From the NCBI GenBank assembly GCA_033816765.1, contig CM066292.1, positions 434,001 to 498,000 of the forward strand: a stretch of DNA of 64,000 nucleotides. The letters are read 5' to 3'. Under the pieces are notes generated by a model, which saw nothing but the letters and a program-made list of their open reading frames with translations, ran no database searches and was not told the DNA's origin. Made by a program: the position numbers and the translations under genes. Below, piece after piece: positions 59,098 through 64,000 of this stretch; positions within the stretch are counted from its first letter, which is position 1, and the number at the start of each line of letters is the position of its first letter. This DNA comes from Nothopassalora personata. Its lineage: Eukaryota; Ascomycota; Dothideomycetes; Mycosphaerellales; Mycosphaerellaceae.

Positions 59098-59863
59098 ATT
59101 GATTGATTGATTATTCCATTAACGTGCTATTTGAGTCAAAGACTATGCAACACGGGTCTCGAGAACGAGACCAAAATTTGAGAGAAGGAGAAAAGCCCCG
59201 TCGTACCCCGGACGTAAAAACTCCTTAAAAGATGCGAGCAACGCTCGCTATTCGAACCGTAAATCGAATATATTGCGGCGTAGTACGCGCGTACCCGGTA
59301 GTCGTGTCTTGTCGAGAATTGCGGTTTGTCGCCTTGCCCCGGGCGAGACAAGTTTTGCGCCCGTGTCTCGTTCTTGTTTTAAAAAGCCAAGCCGGCCGTA
59401 CCCGTACGCACCGAGCAAAATCCCAAGAAACACCCGTTGCCTCTGTTTCAATCCAGTCGCGTTCTCCGGTCTCGAGTGTAGCTCCTCGGTCGCAGTGGCC
59501 TCGCTGTCGTCCCCCCCTCGGCCTCTCTTGGTTCCAGCCGTGCAGTATACGTGGTTTGCGCCCCTAAACGCCTCTCTTGGTTCCAGCCGGCAGTTTACGT
59601 GGTTTGCCGGGACGACAGGTAGACAGCGCCTTCGTTGTTCGAGCGACGTGTACGCTATGTACGTCGCTTTCCCTTCTCGCAGTTCCGGAGTTCTTGTTTG
59701 TAGATTTTGAGCGTATCTCGTTCGTTCGGTTCGTCCGACCTGTCTTTTCTTGTTTCGAGTCGAGTAGGCTTGTATTTTTCGAGAGAGAGAGTCTTAGTTT
59801 CTCTTCGTCGTAACGAAGATACTTACGTCGTCCGCCGCGTGAAGGCGCTCTCTATAGGACGAC
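59098..59863 (-). mobile_element. SINE-like retroelement copy 3 (pristine, no TSD)
   Basis: 766 bp, apparently identical to copy 2 apart from a longer tail. Its flanks do not match each other: left is forward family A gag, right is reversed family A integrase. No target-site duplication is found, so the junction is probably a rearrangement rather than a simple insertion. Confidence 0.88.
59786..59863 (-). ncRNA. HDV-like ribozyme, copy 3
   Basis: Sequence identical to 50643-50720, with all pairings present; the 5' G is at 59863. Confidence 0.82.
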
Positions 59864-62800
59864 CCTCTTTTAGTAGAGGTACTATTTTTCTTATGTCTTA
59901 TCGTTATCGAGACATTTTATATTATACATCTTTAATCGCCTTACGTGTTTCTTTATATACTTCCTTAAGAGTCTCTGTTATTACGATTACTCTTTCGGCT
60001 TATAGGTAGGATCTAGGTGTTCTAAATAAGTTAGGATCTTTCCTAAAGTTTACATAAAATAGTGTCGTTAAAGTTATCTCTAATTTATAGTTGTTTAGTG
60101 CAATCTACGCTATTAGTAGTAATGAAACCCAGTTATCTTATACGTAGTTAATATAGTATCGTAGATATTGTTCTAGCGTTTAGTTTATGCTTTCGGTTTA
60201 TCCGTCTATCTCCGGATAATATACTGTTAACAACTTGTGTTTAATTCCGATCGTTCCTATAAGCGTCTTCTAGTAGTTCGATGTAAATAGCTTATCTCTA
60301 TCCGTTATAAACGCTTAAGGGAATCCGTAGTATCGGATAAGTCTATCTAGTATAAGGTATCCGAGCTACTCTACATTGTATGTTTCTAATGTAGGAATAA
60401 AGTGTACGTATTTTATAAGTCTATTAATTATGACTAGTATTATGTCGTATAGTTGTTTCGTAACTTAATCCCTTAACGGTAGGAGTTTCGTAATGAAGTC
60501 TATTGTAACTTCGTCCTATAGTTTCGTCGGTAGTGTCCTAAACTATAGGTAACCGTATTTCGCATGTCTCGTAGCCTTATTTCGTTAGTAGTGTATGTAT
60601 TGTTTAATGTAGCGTAATACCTTAAGTCTCATTTATAGGAATAAGAAGCTACGTTAGTTTAGGTCTATTGTCTTTAAAGTTCTAGGGTGTCTATAAGTTA
60701 GTCCGTCCTAATGTTGTCGTATGTATTCTTCTTCTCGATCCTTTAGTACTTAGTATTTTCCTTATGATATAGGAAATTGTTCGTCCTTATCGCCTAATAT
60801 TCGTACGATGTTATTAAATTCCCTTATGTTAGTACTAAGACTTCCGTCAGGGTTTATCTTTAGTACTTTATGTTATACTAGTTCTTTTCCTTCTATGTCG
60901 TTGCTTCTTCGGCTTAGCGCGTCGGTACGGCTACTCTCTCTTCCCGGAGTATATTTAATCTCGACTTTATACTATCCTAGTAGCTCCGACTAGCGGGCTT
61001 ACCTTCTAGTAAGTTCTTTTATCGTCGTAAAGTATATAAGATTCTTATAGTTAGAAAGAATTGTTAACTTTAGTAGGCCCTCGACATATACTCTCTAATG
61101 TTATATAGTAGCAATAATAGCTAGAAGCTCTTTATTATAGATGCCGTAGTTATATTCCGCTATAGTTATTTTCCGGGAGTAATAGGCTACTAGGTGTCTC
61201 TACCTATCGTATATCTATATTAGACACGCGCCTATTACTATATTAGACGTATTAGTCTCGATATACATTTCCTTACTACTATTAAATAGTCGAAGCGTAA
61301 GGGCTAAAGCGTATTATTCCTTAAGTTTCTTAAACGCTTTAATCTATTCCTTTCCCTATTTCTAGGTAACGTCTTTTCTCGTAAGTATTGTTATTAGTGC
61401 TACTGTCTTTAGGTAGTCCTTAATAAATTTCCGGTTATAGTTCGCTAGTCTAAGGAATAATTGTACGTCCTTAACTGTTTTTAGTTCTAGCTATTCTCTA
61501 ATTAACTGTGTTTTCGTAGGGTCGATCGTTATCCCTATAGTGCTGATAATAAAGCCTAAGAATTTAACTTCTTTCTTATAGAATTCGCATTTCTCGGGTC
61601 ATGTCTTAAATCCTAAACGCGTAAGTCGTTCGAATACGTCGTAGACTTATTTTATATAATTCTAAAGGGATCCTTTTATATAGACTAATATATCGTCTAT
61701 ATAAGCAATAACGTATATATCGAGTAGGTCTCCAAGTGTCTCGTTAATAAGGTCCTAATAGGATGCGGGTGCGTTAGTTAATCCTATTAGCATAACTAAG
61801 AATTCGTAAAGTCCGTATCTTATCCTAAAAGCGGTTTTCTATTCTTCTCCTTCCGCTATCCGTATAGCGTAGAAGGCATCTCGTAGGTTAATCTTCGTAT
61901 ACTAGTCTAATCCGGTTAATCTATCTTACGCTTCTTTAATACTAGGTAGTGGATATTAGTTCTTAATCGTAATCTTATTTAACTTCCTATAGTCTTATAC
62001 GAGTCGTAACTTTCTATTTACTTTTAGAACGAATATATATAGAGTTTCTATACTTAAGGTAGATCTTCTCATCTATCCTTTAGCTAGCTTCTCCTTTAGC
62101 TATTCTCGTAGGGTCTATAGCTCTTTCTTAGACATTTAATATAGGGGTCCCTATAGAGGCTCTTTCCCTAGCTAAATATTAATCTTATAATCCTATAGGC
62201 GGTACTTAGGTAAGGCGGTTTTACCTCTCTCCTCTTTAAAGAGTCGTAACTACTTACGATACTCCTTAGGAATACTTAACTCTAAGATATTAGTATCCTT
62301 CCATAGTACGTTACTTCTATTACTTCTAGTAACTTCGTAACCCGGCGGCCCTACGCTAGTATCTGTCCCGGTCGAAGGTAGTTCTTTATTCCTTCTATTC
62401 GGCGTAAGCTATATCTCGTTTAGCTATTTCCTTACCTTATCTACTAGTAAACGCTACTACTACGTAGGCTAAATGTCGATAATGTAATCGCATTCCCTAA
62501 ATGTAAGTACTCCTCTTCTTTAGTCGATAACTAGATTATGCTTTCTTAACTAAGGTATACCTAGTACGATGTTATAACTAGCTATATTAGTAACATCTAA
62601 GATAATCTCCTTATAGTACCGTTAGATAGCAAGTGGTAGCGGTATCGTCTCGCGCTCTACGCTAGGTACGGATAATCCGTCTACCGCGATTAATTTATAA
62701 CCCTCTTTCTTCTTATAGGTAGCGATCCTATGTCTTATAATAAACGATTCGGAGGTAAAGTTCCCCCTTACTCCGGAATCTATTATAGCATCTATCTTCT

Positions 62801-64000
62801 ACCCGTTAACGATAATCTTAGTTTAAAACACTATTGTTGTTAGTAATGCTTAAGCCTTTTCTATGTCGTATAACTCCCTTTGGTCGCTTATTCCTAGGGA
62901 GTTAATCCTTTTCCCTGTTTGTATATAGAACGTCGTACTTCGTATCTCGAGGCCTCCGCTTAAAAATAGCGCGAGCCTTTCTATATCCGTACGTATATTC
63001 GGTAACGTTCCTAGATCTTCTACGTTTCTAAGTAGAGTGCGCGTACGTGTTACACTACATTACGTAATTTATTCGATATAAATGTTCCTAATGGTATAAG
63101 GTACCCGGTTCCTATTATTCGGCTCCCTATCGGTAGTCGTTCTATAACAGCGATTGCTAGATCCTCGGTTGTTTCTATAAGTAGGTATCCCTAGGCTATG
63201 CCTCGTAGGGTGTCGAGTGTCTTGTTAAACTTAATAGAGTGTAGCATTCTTCGTCCGCCTATCTTAGAAAGAAATTCTTCGTACCTTCTTTATAGGTGTA
63301 CGATTATGTTATATAATTTTTTAGGTGCATTAATCGTAAAGGTTAGTTGTTTATTGTCGTCGTTAGTGCCGCTCTCTTCTCCTTCGGAGGAATCTTCTTC
63401 GCTTAATCCTTCCGGATCCTAATCTTCTTCGATGATATCTAGCTCGGTAGTTTCTTAACTTTCTTCCTATAGTTCCGGTAACTATAATACGTTCTATCTT
63501 AGGTCTTAGTTTTCGTTGTCGCTTTTATCGTCATTAAAGTAGGACTCGTCGATGTCTACTTCTCGGAGCGTAGCGTTTTACCTATACGTCGCTCCTAGGG
63601 TTCCTCTCGGTTGTTAAGGCTAATACCCTACGCCTAATTTCGCGGCGTAGTAAACTTAACACGAGTCTTAGTAATAGAATCGCTAGTAAAGGCTTCTATA
63701 ACTATTTCAAGACTCGGGTTCGATCTCGTAGTTAACTCTTCGTGTTATTATATTAAATTGTCGTAGTTAGTTCTTTACATTAAATAGAATGACTACTATC
63801 TACTGCCTATAGTATCCTCCTCGTCCTTCTAAGGGGTCTAGGAGAGGCGTCGTGCTTCTATTGCTAGCTCTCTCCCCTACTCTCCGAGTATAGTCGGTAT
63901 CTCCTCGAGATCTAACGCTACTCTTAGATTTACTAGTTCGGGGTTGCATTATGTTAAACTGTTCGCGGCGTACTACATTCTTACCGCGGTAGTCCCTTAC
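59864..64000 (-). pseudogene. Family A copy A5, inverted: integrase to gag
   Basis: Minus-strand relic aligned in reverse with about 9075 down to 4950 of copy A2. Integrase 59.9-60.8 kb, RNase H 60.9-61.3 kb, RT 61.35-61.95 kb, protease about 62.6-62.85 kb, gag from about 63.6 kb to the window end. Strong RIP but some CA/TG remain (for example near 60480-60800). It begins directly at SINE copy 3, so its 3' end and LTR are missing on this side. Confidence 0.82.

Noticed and set aside
1..64000. CRISPR arrays, operons or bacterial genes
   Set aside because: No spacer-repeat arrays were seen; intron signals, LTR elements and RIP mark this as fungal nuclear DNA.

Overview
The window looks like a transposon-packed, AT-enriched compartment of a filamentous ascomycete (Pezizomycotina) genome. 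Almost every element has lost CpA/TpG dinucleotides in favour of TpA, while CpG is largely kept. This is the signature of repeat-induced point mutation (RIP). Dead reading frames can still be followed because their stops are nearly all TAG/TAA where Gln (CAG/CAA) or Trp (TGG) codons are expected. Species cannot be named from the sequence.

Layout, by nesting. A minus-strand chromovirus of 'family A' runs 1-2384, 17237-19033 and 31702-32806. Its first gap holds 'family B' (2385-17236, minus; TSD CCTTC/CCTTT), which itself contains a plus-strand family A copy (3635-10631; TSD GTAAG), a SINE-like element (10736-11505) and a solo LTR (2562-2737; TSD AGGGT). Its second gap holds a Copia element (19039-31696; TSD AGTCG), which contains an intact, un-mutated Gypsy element 'C' (24344-31382; TSD ATAGA; LTRs identical as read). 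From 33 to 40.6 kb lie a mutated SINE copy, a Gypsy relic, a fresh solo LTR of family B, a Tad-type LINE relic (minus), a second mutated SINE copy and a Copia-like relic. A second plus-strand family A copy occupies about 40.6-47.5 kb. From 47.5 to 57 kb comes the least repetitive part: a large RIP-killed gene split by a SINE copy (48562-51809), minisatellites, a minus-strand gene with in-frame 45-bp repeats and a lightly mutated gene-like stretch (54.3-56.4 kb). The window ends with a truncated family A copy (57279-59097), a third pristine SINE copy and part of an inverted family A copy (59864-64000).

The two most notable systems are the following. (1) A non-autonomous non-LTR family, five copies here, whose 5' end folds as a complete HDV-like self-cleaving ribozyme. 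In four copies the target-site duplication abuts the ribozyme's first G. (2) The intact Gypsy element C, whose gag-pol junction has a 13-nt frame overlap, an A5 slip site and an 8-bp hairpin (programmed -1 frameshift), and whose primer-binding site looks complementary to the anticodon region of a tRNA-Tyr. Families A and B also carry antisense accessory reading frames between pol and the 3' LTR.
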